A DNA stretch of 64,000 nucleotides, from the NCBI RefSeq assembly GCF_963678635.1, contig NC_087063.1, positions 25,588,764 to 25,652,763 of the forward strand, written 5' to 3'. Made by a program: the position numbers and the translations under genes. The DNA comes from Symsagittifera roscoffensis (Eukaryota > Xenacoelomorpha > Acoela > Convolutidae). Shown one piece after another: positions 32,001-44,365 of this stretch. Every line of letters starts with the position of its first letter. Positions within the stretch are counted from its first letter, which is position 1. Under the pieces are notes generated by a model that had not been told where the DNA came from, made no database searches, and saw nothing but the letters and a program-made list of their open reading frames with translations.

Positions 32001-34378
32001 AATGCTCGAATCATCCAATAGTACATATAAGAAAAATTTTGCTGCAGTGGATCATTACAATCTAGTTTGATAATATAAATCAAGCACCAAAAAAGAGGAA
32101 ATATGGAATATATTTTGTCTGGGATTGTATTCTCTCTTGATTTTGATGTTTTTTTCTAACTTTTGGAATTTTTATGTTCATATAAATTTTTTTGTTTGAT
32201 TTCGTTTATATCTGCAATTTTTTTGTTCCTAGCCTCTCAAATTTTGAAGAGAAGGCCAATCCCTCCTCATTTAAGATACGGAAATTTTGGCTGCCGCTTA
32301 TTGCACCAATTTGTAACTTTTTTTACTGATAGCAAAAAATGTGGGTGTGTAATTTCGCGATTTTTCAAATGTCGAGAAAACTCTGATTGTTATGTGTCAT
32401 ACACGTCAAATTAAAATATATATATATATGAAATTGTTGATTGTGTTTTACCTCAAACTAGGTCAACCACAAAGCACAAAAAAAACGACTTTAATGGAAA
32501 GAAAATCACGAAGAACATTTTTTTTTCAATATATCTTTTTTTTTAATGAGTTTGATGAAACGATGCGGTGTAATGGAGCGCGGTGTCATGAAACGGTTAA
32601 TCCGATGTCGTGGAACGATTTCAACAAAAGCCTCGGACTTAACAATTTTGGACTTGTTTGACGACATTCGGTTTTGAAAAAAGATTCAGTAAAAAGGCAA
32701 AAAAAAACCGGAAAAAGGGGATCAAAATCAATTAATTTTACGAATTTTTAATAAGCCGCTGAAAAAATATTTCAAATTTTACTTGATTTGGTATAAAAAC
32801 ATGTTTTTTTATTGCTCAAAAATCAAGTTTCTAATGAGACACAACCATGTCTCACCATACTCGCTAAAGTTAGAAAAAAGCAAAAATTCTTAAATGGTTT
32901 TTCTAGACAGTGGTTTTTTATGTTTTTCAAATCTTCATTGTAATTCGAGTCACAACTAGGTCGGCTCTAAAGTGATATATCAGTCCAATCAAGATGGAAT
33001 TATTTTTAATTAATTTCAAGCAGAAAGTTTTATTTTAAATAGCAATTTTTTAAAATATATAATTTCAACTCATTTGCTTATATGCAATGAAAATCTACCT
33101 CTTGCAACCCGTGTAAAATTTTCTTGAAAGCTAGTTAGGTTCATTTGAGTAGTTAGGTAAACTCACAGGTGTCATTTTTTTCTCATTCATTAATATGACC
33201 TGCACTTTTAACATAAAAAAAATTGCAACAAACTTCCGAAATGAAAAATAAACTGACAATTCACCAAGCAAAGGTGAACCTAATTACTACGTTGATGGAT
33301 CAAAACTTTTTTTTTCGGAGTACCTTCAAAACTTTTAGCAGTTTTTTTCTCTGAGCGGTGCTTTGAATAATGTTGAAAAGTTTTGTCACTATATTTATTT
33401 TCTTCTAACGTTATCGTGTTTTTTTAACCGATTTTTATATTTATGATAAAAAATTATGATGTAAATTATTAGTTAAGCGCTTTACACTGTGCATAAATTT
33501 TATGATATCTCAAAAATTGCGTTTGCTGCTTGGTCAAGTCAAAATATTAAAATATTGACTATAAAAGTAGTCTGTAAATGGTTGATTTTGTTGAAAAACG
33601 GAAAAAGTGTTTCAATAAAGGTAGTGTAAATAGTAGTTGTAGTAGTAAATTATATCCTTCCGAGTACGTTCAAAATAAAGAAAGATGCTTTATTCGGATA
33701 TTTGCAACTTAGTTAGAGATCACATCAGGGCAGTCTTTCTCGTGCCCCCACTATCTGTTGTCGTATATTCTGTACCCAAAAGGATATAAATTTTTCGGTA
33801 GTCGATTATTGTTATCCTTGTGACCCTCATTGCTCTTCCGTGCACTGCTGGATTGGTCCTTTTCTTTATTCACTCGTTCCATCCAAAATCATTGAATGTT
33901 AGCATTGACGTGCTTAAACACTCAAACCACCCTATAGTACAGGTACGAAAGAGTTCACTACAGTTGATTGTTACAATCAAGTTTGATATAAATTAATACT
34001 TCAAAAAACAACACAGGGAATTCAGACTATATCTTGTCTCGAAATGCATTCTCTCCTGATTTTAAAATTTTCTTTTCTAACTTTTGGATATTTGATCATA
34101 AACAATTTTTTGTTTGATTTCGATTAAATCTGGAAATGTTTTTGTTCCTATGCCTCTCAAATAATGACGAGTTGGCCGATGTCTGGGCACTTTACGATAC
34201 GGAAATTTTTTTGTGCCAGTTAAAGGCTTTCGTGTGGGCAACCGCTCGGCGCAGAGGTTTTGTTAGAGCAGAATAAAAACAAATTTGAAACATTCAACCT
34301 CAAATTATTTAATGGCGGAAAATAATCAAGTATCCTATAAAATTTGGGCAGCGTGAAGACTAAACCTTACGTAATTTT
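29017..34378 (+). repeat. 5.4-kb repeat family, copy 4 (full length)
   Basis: The only copy with both ends. Left end AAAATTTTTGTGTGACAG, right end CCTTACGTAATTTT, about 5.36 kb. The part after 32940 (absent from copy 3, and from about 33405 onward absent from copy 1) matches copy 2. Within the unit the segment at about 33865-34235 is a diverged relative of the segment at about 31960-32300, so the unit contains an old internal duplication. Confidence 0.9.
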
Positions 34379-36060
34379 AACACTCTGTATAAAAGCCAAT
34401 TCAAAGTGGTTTTTTATAGGGTCGGGTCATCGAAAGTGTTACAATTTAAAGGTTATCGACCAATCTATATAAGTCCAAGCCTTCTCGATTTGTGAAATAA
34501 GGAAAATAACGATTGTAATTTAACAGATGTACATCACAGAAGGCATCTTTTTTCCGTAATTAGTGGTTTGTCAATTGTGGTTCTTAGCTTTTTTTCAAGT
34601 ATTTTGTTTTCTAACAGCGGAAAATGTAGTTAGTCCGTGTCATGCAAGTCAATTTGAAAAAAAATTAAGACTCCTTTTTTCCATTCTTTCCGGTGCTTTG
34701 GCATCTAACAATCTTTTCTGCTTTATGCGGTATTTCGTGCTTTTTTTCGATAAAAATCACAAGTTTTCTGGTCGATTGGCAAACAGAGCAGATGCACAGA
34801 GTGGAGGTTATCGAGAAGAATCGCATATTGCAATCGTATAGGGTCCCTAACATCACTGCGACTGAGAGTGAAGCTTTTCTCCTTGTCGTGCAGTTTAAAG
34901 CTTAAGATTAATAGAGTAATCTTTTCGAGCAAACCTTTTAAATTTCTAATGTCACTGTTCAATGATTTGATTCCATAGTTTTAGCATTTTTATCGCAAAA
35001 TGAAATAGGTGTTTTGTTGACTTGCCAAACTTTACGAAGCGTATTTATAGAAGTTCTAGCTTAGCCTAATTTAAGATAACTTGAGTTTCTGGACTGTGAT
35101 GAGAAGAAGACAATATCTTGACACAAACTTTTTTTGTTCTTTTCAAATTTCACAAATATATCAAGACCATCTCAATATCACTGGGTGTATTTGGGGATTA
35201 ATTTTTTACCGCATCTGGATTCTATTAGAATGCACAAAAAAATAGAAAAATTACACGTTGCTGTGCAAGCGGCACAACAACTTCTGACCTCGACTCCCAG
35301 AAGTTTACAAAAAGAACGTAACATGAAACGTAACAATCAAGAAAAGAACAAAAAATGACCCTCAAAAACTAATTCAAGCCACCAATCGGAATCATATTCA
35401 CTTACAGTTCGCTCTTGAGGGCTCGAAAGGGAAAAATAAATTGAATCAAGCCGCGCTAATAACGTTTTCCGACGTAGAAAATGAAAATACATTTGCCGTC
35501 GTCAAAATAAGCTTTTTTAATCATGTAAACTAAATTCCAAAGTGATAAACGAAATAGAATATAATAGATGCAATTTCAGCTAGAGCCAAGATTAAGTGAT
35601 AACCGTTAGAAGCGGTGCATATAAGGAAAAAAAGCCGCAATAAAACACAGGCGACCAATATAGAAGCAGGGAGCTGACATTCAAACTATCGATATTTACC
35701 ATATCGAAAATATTCTTGTTTAAAACATCAAAACACATTTGACAAACTGACCTGTTAGCTTAACATTAAAATTTTAAACGAAAGCTTGAAAGTAAGAAAT
35801 TGGGAAAAAGGAACAAAACTTTCTTTCTTCAAAAATTTTCGAATTGGCGAAAAACTTTCTTTCAAACAATTTGAGCGCGATAGCTTAAATTTTATTGCCT
35901 AATAGATGTTATTCAACAATTTGATAAATAATGCTATGAATAATTTTTGACGCTTTTAATGTTTTTTTAATAATTCCTTAAATATTTGGATTTTCAAACC
36001 TGAAGATGCGCTTAAAATATGCTAGTTTTTTTTCTTGATAATCTGACGATACAGTTCCTC
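34379..36060. other. AT-rich non-coding stretch
   Basis: No recognisable gene. Short frames at about 34563-34962 and 35134-35358 lie on both strands of AT-rich DNA and show no family signature. A weak resemblance of about 34590-34650 to the right part of the 5.4-kb repeat is possible but not convincing. Confidence 0.5.
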
Positions 36061-36068
36061 CTCATCTA

Positions 36069-39000
36069 ATGTCCAATCAAACGCATTGTATCATGTGTAA
36101 CAACCACCTGCGCGGCCGTGAAATTTGGTGCACAACATGCGCAGCCTTTATGCATGTGAAATGCAGCGGCCTCAACCGAGGCAGCGACCACGATGACAAT
36201 TTCAGCTGCATTCGCAGCATCTCCCTGATTACAGACAACACTACAATTGACATCGAAGTCCTTCCAACTCAACATGAACAAGCCCCTAGACCATTGATCA
36301 AAGTCGTGCAATTGCAAACAACAACGAAAGTGTAGCAGCCACACTCGAACCCTGGTCAGTTTCCACACCTGCATTAAAAGTTAAAATAAGAACAATCTAC
36401 AGCCAAATAGTGCACTGGAAACCAATCTTCATGATCCTCGCAAAAAACGAGTTGGGTTTAACTTCATGGAAACCCTAAATAGAATACTCAACTCGTTAAT
36501 TGAAACACAAGAATACACAAAAACAATGCAACAATGATATTCCCACACCTCATGCTATGCAAAATATGCAAACTAAATCGGAGAGTGATAGATCGAACTC
36601 CAAAGCTATAGCAAGAAGGATTAGGCAATGGCATAAAGGCGAACTGGATGAACTGGACTGACTTTTTGACGAGGGAGAAACGCAGCAAATGCGCTTGGTA
36701 AAGAGTAAGAAAAAGAAAGTAGAAACTGACGCGCAGCAGTCTTAACATATTAATGATCACCGGAAAAATATCGAGTGCTATTGCTAAATTAACTGATACC
36801 TGCAAGGGTTTTCTCTCACTCGAGGAAACCGTCAAAGGTCAAACTGTTGAGCAAATGCTCATTGAAAAATACTCTCCCGCGGAACCAATAAATAACAACT
36901 ACATAACATCATGCTCCGAAGAAACAATCCCTTTCCACTCATCCTTATCCGACCAAATCAACGCCCAAAAAATAGGAAGTCTGCCACGACAACACATGGT
37001 TCTCATGGACCCTCAGGCCTGGACGCAAATGAGGCGAGACGCATACTAACGCATTTTGGTCAACAGTTAGTTGAAATATCAAAGACACTAGCTAAAATTG
37101 CACTGAAAATATCGACAGAAATACTAAGTTCTGGACTTCTTGAACCACATAATGCTCGTCGACTAATTCCATTTGATAAAAAGCCAGGAGTTAGGCCTAT
37201 TGGTATAAGCGAAGTCATCCGCAGAAAAGTAGGTAGAAATATCCCAAAGTGCTTGAAAGGCAAAACTTTGGTACTCGGTACTGGCCAAAAATGTGGCATC
37301 GATTGTGCATTTCATGCGCTTAGGAAGCAAAAGGAGAGAACAGCTTCTGATGCAGTATTACTGATAGACGCAAAAAATGCATTTATCTCCTCAAACCGGA
37401 GCCTGGCTTTGAAAAACATTGCAAATATATGCCCCTCTTTACTACCCGCTATACAGAACTCATACTTAGGTCCATCCAAACTCTCCTTAAATAAAAAATT
37501 ATTCTATCTAGAGAAGGAATCACACAAGGAGACCCATCAGCAATGGCGATGTACGGGCTAGCCACTTTAAATTTTATAAAACTAAACAACGATAACAGCT
37601 TAACTCAAAAATGGTATGCAGAAGATGGGTACGCAGTCGGAAAACTGAAAAGCCAGCGATCAGCTCTTGACAACGTTATCAAACACGGAAAGTATTTTGG
37701 ATATCATACGCCATTAAAATGCAACGAGGCGATAAAAGTGTTCAAAAAAACCGAAATTAAAATGAAAAAAAGGGCCAGAGTACTTGATTCTGTCATAGCG
37801 TCCGAGACTCAATGTAAAATATTCTTAGAAACTCAATTAGAAGAACATAGAACAAAATACTGAAAAAACTTGGGAAGATCGCGAAAACATCACCGCAAAA
37901 CGTGTACTACTGCTACACCAATGGGGTACAAGAAAAATTATCATTTTTAGCTAAAACTATCCCCAATGCCACAGAAAACATGCCGGCCTGCGAAAAGATA
38001 CTGCAGGAAAGTCTCATTCCAAATTTAATTGGTAAAGATAATATTAGCCATCTTTTAGAGACATCGCTTTTTTGCCACTGGAAATGGGCGTTCTAAATAT
38101 CAAGCTTCCTCCTGACTATGAGAACTTTTTAGAATGGTTAATTAATTTATCGTCAGTCTAAGACACATACGACCCATTAACAGCTAAATCTGAGTAAGAA
38201 AAAATCTATACAAAACGAAAACACTTCAGACTGAAGAAACAAACCAAAAGAGAACTAACATTTTGAACAAGTCGAGTGGCTGTGAAAAATAGGCAAATGA
38301 GCTAGCCTCCAAAAAAGGGCCTCAAACTGGTTAAACGCACTGCCACCTAGCATATATATTTTCAACTTCAAAAAAATTAGAATTTCGGGATTGAATTCAT
38401 CTCAGATGTGGATGGAAACCTACTAGAATGGAGTCAAAAATGCATGGCAGAATTGAAGTTTTATCTGGAGCACTTTAATGGGAGTATTGGCTGTTTCATA
38501 AATATAGCGGTCTTATTTGTTAAACTGGACGAATTTGGAGAGGTCGGTTTTTAACTGACAAGTGAAATTTTAAAAATTCGTTTGTAAAAACACGTGCCCA
38601 TTTTTATTTTCGCGAATACAGAAAAAACGCTAAAATCCGAACAACCCTTTTTGCAATTCGGATTAAGGACGGCAATTTTTGCGAAGAAAACCCCCTGCAG
38701 AAAACCCACAGCATATTTTGAGAGTCAAAAATGCATGGCAGAATTGAAGTTTCATCTGGAGCACTTTAATGGGAGTATTGGCTGTTTCATAGATATAGCG
38801 GTCTTATTTGTTAAACTGGACGAATTTGGAGAGGTCGGTTTTTAACTGAGAAGTGAAATTTTAAAAATTCGTTTGTTAAAACACGTGCCCATTTTTATTT
38901 TCGCGAATACAGAAAAAACGCTAAAATCCGAACAACCCTTTTCGCAATTCGGAATAAAGACAGCAATTTTTGCGAAGAAAACCCACAGCAGATATCGATT

Positions 39001-40110
39001 TACTGTCGAAGTAGAAAAGCATTCCTAATTGTGACGATTTCGCAGCTACAATCGATACAGAGTAGTTCCCGAGAATTCGGAGGGGGTATTGGGAGGATTT
39101 TACTACCCTTCCTGAATAACAACACGCTTGGGAAGGAATAACAACACGCTCAGGGTCTTGGGAAGAGACTGAATACTCAATTTAAACAATTTTTAGCTTC
39201 CTGGTATGTCCTGAATTGAATTAAATGACATCATTTTTGTTTTCAGATAATGAGAAGCTAGGAGTTGAGGGAAAAGGTTGATCCATCTCCGATGGATAGA
39301 ATGATTTTTATCCACTGATCAGAAACATTAGTAAAATGATAATAAGTATTACCCCTATTTTTAGGAGTGACCTCGTGGTCTGGGTATACTGAGACCCAGC
39401 TATGAGCTCACTATTTTTGCATGTAACTAAATTATTTGTGCGATAGATTCAGATAGTAACGACTTTGTTGACCCAATGTTAATGGAGCACACATTAAACT
39501 AGTTTTCGTGGAGACGGTTAAAAGCATGTGAAGCCATATTTAGACGCTAGCCAGTCGTTTCAGGACCTGGCTTAATTTCGTTGGTATGCACTTCCGGGCG
39601 AATGTTACAAATAACATTCCATTAACAAGTGCATGTGCTCAATCTTTCCACCTTTTCCACGCCCTTCACTGTACGAAGGGAGGATACATCCACATGAATC
39701 ATGACGAAATCAGAGATACTTTAGCCAACCTCTTGAGCTAGGTTTGCTATGATGTTGAAAACGAGCCGAAACTTCTGTCGTTGCACGGCGAATGCTTTGT
39801 CAACAATTTAACCACAACTGATGAAGACGCTCGACTAGAAGTAAAAACAAACGGATTATGGGGCTCAAAGTTTGCTGAACCTTCTTTGATGTCAAAGTTT
39901 TCAACCCGCACGCGAAAACTTCACAAATATGTCTGAAAGACCTATAAGTACCACGAATCACTAAAAGAAACTCAAAAGACCAACAGAGAGTTCTACAAGT
40001 CGAGCAGAGCAGCTTCTGCCCGCTCATATTTGGCTGCACTGCTGGTGCCGCACCAGCAGCTGCGCCTACAATGCAGCGCATAGCTGAAAACGTATTGAAA
40101 AAAAAGCATA
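36069..40110 (+). mobile_element. Fossil LINE-like retrotransposon with PHD-like finger and RT
   Basis: In order: a Cys/His-rich PHD-like finger (CIMCNNHLRGREIWCTTC..., 36069-36230); a spacer with the family-typical AIAKLTDTCKGFLS (about 36770); a reverse transcriptase with RRLIPFDKKPGVRPIGISEVIRR, LLIDAKNAF, GDPSAMAMYGL and YAEDG in place of the usual YADD box; and a C-terminal region with HALHCTKGGYIHMNHDEIRD, VCYDVENEP and CPLIFGCTAGAAP (39590-40110). These motifs, and the Cys/His tail, belong to a non-LTR-like RT family abundant in aquatic invertebrates; I cannot give its clade name. It is clearly broken at several places and cannot be active. A 291-bp tandem repeat lies inside. Confidence 0.7.
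38431..39000 (+). repeat. 291-bp tandem repeat, two units, inside the LINE-like fossil
   Basis: GAGTCAAAAATGCATGGCAG starts at 38431 and again at 38722. The units (38431-38721; 38722 to about 39000) are nearly identical apart from a short insertion at the end of unit 1. Confidence 0.85.
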
Positions 40111-40690
40111 AAGGTACTCAGAAACAATAAACTATATAAGAACTGTGATAAGCTCCGCGCTGCTCAGGAGCGCTATCCTTTGTATACGGGGGTGCGGATC
40201 ACTGCGTTAGACGCAATTTATAGACACTTCAATTAGTTCTCTTATAGAGGAGGGACGGTCGAAGTATATACCTTTAATGACAACGCATGAAATGCCGACT
40301 TGATTTTAATCACTGCAATATTGTTTATTGATGTATTTATATAATGCTAGTATGGACCCTATCCAGCTTATGCACGACCGTACTTAAACGGAAGGGCCCC
40401 TTTTATAATTTACCTTTTTTTAAAACAATTTAAACGAAAAGGCGTCTTGTTTGTTTTTGAATGCGTGGTGTCATGAAGAGAACAAAACGAAAGCTTAAAA
40501 AATAAATCTTTGGGTTTCGACGAATTTTTCGAAAAAGGATAACAAACTGGTATACAAAACTGGAAAAATCGGATCAACCTCAGGTTTTTTTTTCTTCGAT
40601 TTTTCTGATGAAATGTTTATTGGTCAATACGTGCTAATTAAAGCTGTGCAGACTAGTTTGCCTGCAAAACACTAGATTGTTGTTGTTCTA
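40111..40690. other. AT-rich non-coding stretch
   Basis: No gene. The second half (from about 40440) may be the continuation of the diverged repeat tail that follows, but similarity is weak there. Confidence 0.4.
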
Positions 40691-40699
40691 AAAACATTG

Positions 40700-41065
40700 T
40701 TTTTAAAGAAACCTAGCTACTTGCTCGCTTTAAGCGCTGAAGTTACCATAGAAAGCCTAAGTTTTGTACTGGTTTTTCCAGACAGTAGGTTTTAAAGTGT
40801 TCGAAGGTTCATCTTGTCGATGTAGTTCGGGTCTCAACTGCAAGGGCTCTGAGGTGATTTATCAGTCCACATAGATGAAATCAATTTCAAGAAGAAAATA
40901 TTATTTTAGCTAGCAACTTATTAAAATAAATTTTTATCTTTTTTGTTAATGTGCCGTGAAAATCTATCTGTTGCAAGCGTTTGAAAATTCTCTTGGAAGC
41001 TACTCAAATTTATTTAAATAATTAGATAGCCATATTTCTGTCGTTTTTTTTATTAGTGACAACAT
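40700..41065 (+). repeat. Diverged piece of the 5.4-kb repeat (right part)
   Basis: Aligns by eye with 19010-19340 (and 23020-23330, 32870-33180). Shared landmarks are TTTTTCCAGACAGT versus TTTTTCTAGACAGT, GATTTATCAGTCCA versus GATATATCAGTCCA, GAAAATCTATCTGTTGCAA versus TAAAATCTACCTCTTGCAA, and AATTAGATAGC versus AATTAGGTAAA. Divergence is far greater than among the four main copies, so this is an old family member without the GC-rich core. Confidence 0.65.
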
Positions 41066-41753
41066 CCGAAAGGATTTTTTTGGGTAATTAAATTGTTTGT
41101 TTTCTTTTTATGGCATAGGCTGCTGGTTATTTAACATAACCCTGTATAAGACTGCCTATAAGATGCTGTTAAAACCATCAAAGTTCCTTAAGAATCAAGT
41201 ATTTTTTGTTTGACCACAATCACCTCTAGCCATCAAAAATTTTTGATACTGCGAGCTTGCCAACCGGGTAGGACTACAAAAGTTAGAGCCGGTTATCGCC
41301 GCAAAGCGGCGTGGCGCGCCCACCGGTGACCTTAAGCCAAGAGCTAAAAATAGTCGGCTTAGTAGTCTTTGGCCAATTCAATGTTTTTGGTACAAACGCG
41401 ATTGATTTTTTATTTAGGTACAAATGGGACTGATTTATCCTTTTGGTACTTGTGAATACCCACCTTGAGGTACTACTATGATAGAGAGGTACCTTGAATA
41501 AGACTTCTAGAGCTCTCAAATCGTTTAACAATTATGATTTTGCCATTCAGAAAGATGTGGCAGTATATTTTTATACAAATTGTATGTTTTGTTATTTCGT
41601 TAAAACCTCCCTCACCATTTTAATCAGTCAATTGTCTATTTGGTTCATTTTTTCAACATTTTGTTTCGTTTAGGTTCACGTTTTACCTTACTAGCAGAGT
41701 CTGCACATAGCTAGCCAATTTCTCTTCATTGTAGAACATCCGTAAATATTTCT
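41066..41753. other. Non-coding stretch between repeat piece and LINE-like fossil
   Basis: No gene recognised. A GC-rich patch at about 41286-41335 has no matching partner in the window. Confidence 0.45.
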
Positions 41754-44365
41754 CTAGGGTAAGAAATCATGGTCTGAGCCAAGACTCCTCCACTTGATCT
41801 TTGTGCCTCGGAAGCACGCACTGGAAGTACGGAGCACGGCAAAAGACAGCCGGCACTTCACCCAGTTCATAGTTTTACTATAGGGTTTCTCCCACTTGGT
41901 AGATAATGCTTTTCTTATTCTCCGAAGGAAACTTGCAAATTCTGGAGCAAGCATCCCATCAACAGACACGACAAGAGGAGTGAAAGACATATGTCTTTCC
42001 TGACACGCGTCTGAATTTTTTGTCCTTTTCTCAACCTCTGCTGAGTGCAAAACACTCATGGGGCTTCTGTTCTGATAGGAGATGGCGTCAGTGTCAGAGA
42101 CACCAATATCAAAAGACGCTGCTCCCTGTCTAACATGAACTCCACGACAAAACAAATCTGAAATTAATGGGGGTGTCTCATCTTGCGGGTTGTTTTCTCT
42201 AATAACAGGCTCTCTCTGTACATCCTTCCACACTAAAGAAGCTAAGTCGCCTACAGCATCCCTAATCTCATTGTGCCGTAAAGTTAAGAGACCACCTTTT
42301 TTGCACGCTAACGCATGCCGTAGGGTGAATGGTGACTGGCAACCATCACAAAAAGTTGGCGAAGCAATCAAGTTTTTGTTGTACCGGACACTCAATGCAT
42401 CCCGAAACTCTACTTCCGAAAGATCAAAGTTTTCTGCAGCAATCGGTAACGCTGTCAGCCAGGCAGACAAGCTTCCTTCATTGATTCTTTTTACTGCGCG
42501 AACTTGGTCTGCTGGTAGCTCATTCAATAACTCCCCCAACAACTCTTCATGTTTTTCTTCCATAATTCGATGATGTTTTTTTCCGCGATCTGTGGTCTCC
42601 ATGAGAAAAACCCTGCTGATCAACAATAGCATCATAAAGAACCGTAACTGCTTCCCGTGACGTGTTGTAAGACTCATCAGCAAAACTGGTTGGGTTAGAC
42701 ACTCCAAGACCACCCTTTCTTGCTGGCAAACAAAAGAGACGTCTCTCCCTTGATGAAATTGACGAAGTTCCAAGTATCGCAGGTGGGAATTTCTCCATCA
42801 GAAGGTTCTCTAGCGGTTGAAAAAGCTGACTAGAAATACCCAAAACATGATGGGAAAAATTCCATTCCACTTGTAGGGACTTAGTCAGTCCTGATAAAGC
42901 ACATTGTGGTTCTGTTTTTGCCACAAAAGAAAGTTTCTCAATTTTGTCTACCTATTCAAGTTCTTTCTTTTTCAGGTAGATGTCCTTCTCATTTCCGTCT
43001 CCAATGAAACCGCCCAAAAACCTCTTCCCTTCCACTAAAGTAATCGAGTACTTGTCAAATATGTGATGCGCTTCTTCAGCATATTGTTTATCGACAACCA
43101 GAAAACTTTTGGAAGGCTCTGGAAAGTAACCGAAGGCGGGACCTTCCTCAATCAAATTTTTGAGCCAATCTCCAATTTCTTGAGTTTTGCTATGGCTGCA
43201 GAATCATCAGCATACCAACTTTGTAACACATTGTTCGGATCCTTGAAACCGCCCAAAAACCTCTTCCCTTTCACTAAAGTAATCGAGTACTTGTCAAATA
43301 TGTGATGCGCTTCTTCAGCATATTGTTTATCGACAACCAGAAAACTTTTGGAAGGCTCTGGAAAGTAACCGAAGGCGGGACCTTCCTCAATCAAATTTTT
43401 GAGCCATATCTCCAATTTCTTGAGTTTTGCTGTGGCTGCAGAATCATCAGCATACCAACTTTGTAACACATTATTCGGATCCTTTAACTTCCGAATCAGG
43501 GGAAGAAGTGAAGCACCATAGGAGAACATTGCTGTGGGTCTCCCTGTGTGGCTCCTTCCCTACTTTACATCACTTCATCGGCGCCAGCAACGAAAAGCGA
43601 CGAGAAGCCTATGTAAGTATTGAAGAGAAATCTAGATCATCTAGGCCACAATACTCGAGCATTTCACAACGCTGTTTCACGATTGAGCGAGTTGAAAGCA
43701 TTTGATGCATCCATCAACAGCATGCCACAGCCATCTTCCTTGTTGTCATCTAAAACATCAGAGAGCGCATGAATTGCACCTTCAACGCCAGCTTTCGGCC
43801 CACAAGCTAATTGATCAGTCGAACATGTTTTTTCAAGGTCAATTTTTGTGAACTCAGCCACACATTTGCAAATTATTCTCCGTAGACATTCGCCTATGCC
43901 AATAGGTCGCACGCCAGGATATTTATCAAGCGCAATCAATCTTCCAGAAACCAGTGCGCGCACTTTCGACCATGGTAAGATTCGATTGCACATTTTTGTG
44001 GCGAGAGTTGCAACTTCGTCTCTCAAGTGTGAACTGTGAGCCCCATGACGTAATAAAATCGTCTGCCAATGCTCAGAATCTGTTCCCGAAGCTCCCGAAC
44101 TGCCCTGCAAAGAACGTGTCGTCTTTTCAATGGAAGCAGAACTGATTATAACATCTTCAAAGTCGGGTAAAACTGGCACTTGCAATCGCGAAGAGATGTG
44201 ACTTGTGTGGCTCTGGATGCTTTGACTTCAAAGTCTCTAAAACGGTCACACCTTTCTTCACCTCTTGCAGCGGATCAAGCACACCCCCGCTTGCTAACAT
44301 TCGCTTGTAACATTCGTCAAGCACACCCCCCGCTTGTAACATTCGTCTACTGCAGTCACACATGA
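41754..44365 (-). mobile_element. Fossil LINE-like retrotransposon, minus strand, 5' truncated
   Basis: Same RT family as 36069-40110 but a distinct member. Reading right to left: LDKYPGVRPIGIGECLRR and MLLMDASNAFNSLN (43664-44185); the YADD box region with the FGYFPEPSKSFLVV segment (about 42952-43529); then SAWLTALPI, VEFRDALSVRYN, a C-X2-C-X7-H-X3-C finger, GGLLTLRHNEIRDAVGDLA and the terminal NWVKCRLSFAVLRTSS (41754-42773). The N-terminal part present in the plus-strand relative is missing. It is broken at a few places. A 239-bp tandem repeat covers the YADD region. Confidence 0.75.
43006..43482 (-). repeat. 239-bp tandem repeat, two units, in the LINE-like fossil
   Basis: GAAACCGCCCAAAAACCTC starts at 43006 and 43245. 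The units 43006-43244 and 43245-43482 are almost identical, so the duplication is young relative to the element. Each unit contains the SWYADDSAA and EGPAFGYFPEPSKS codons. Confidence 0.9.

Noticed and set aside
34563-34962. Overlapping frames on both strands after the repeat array
   Set aside because: Mutually overlapping, AT-rich, no recognisable motif.
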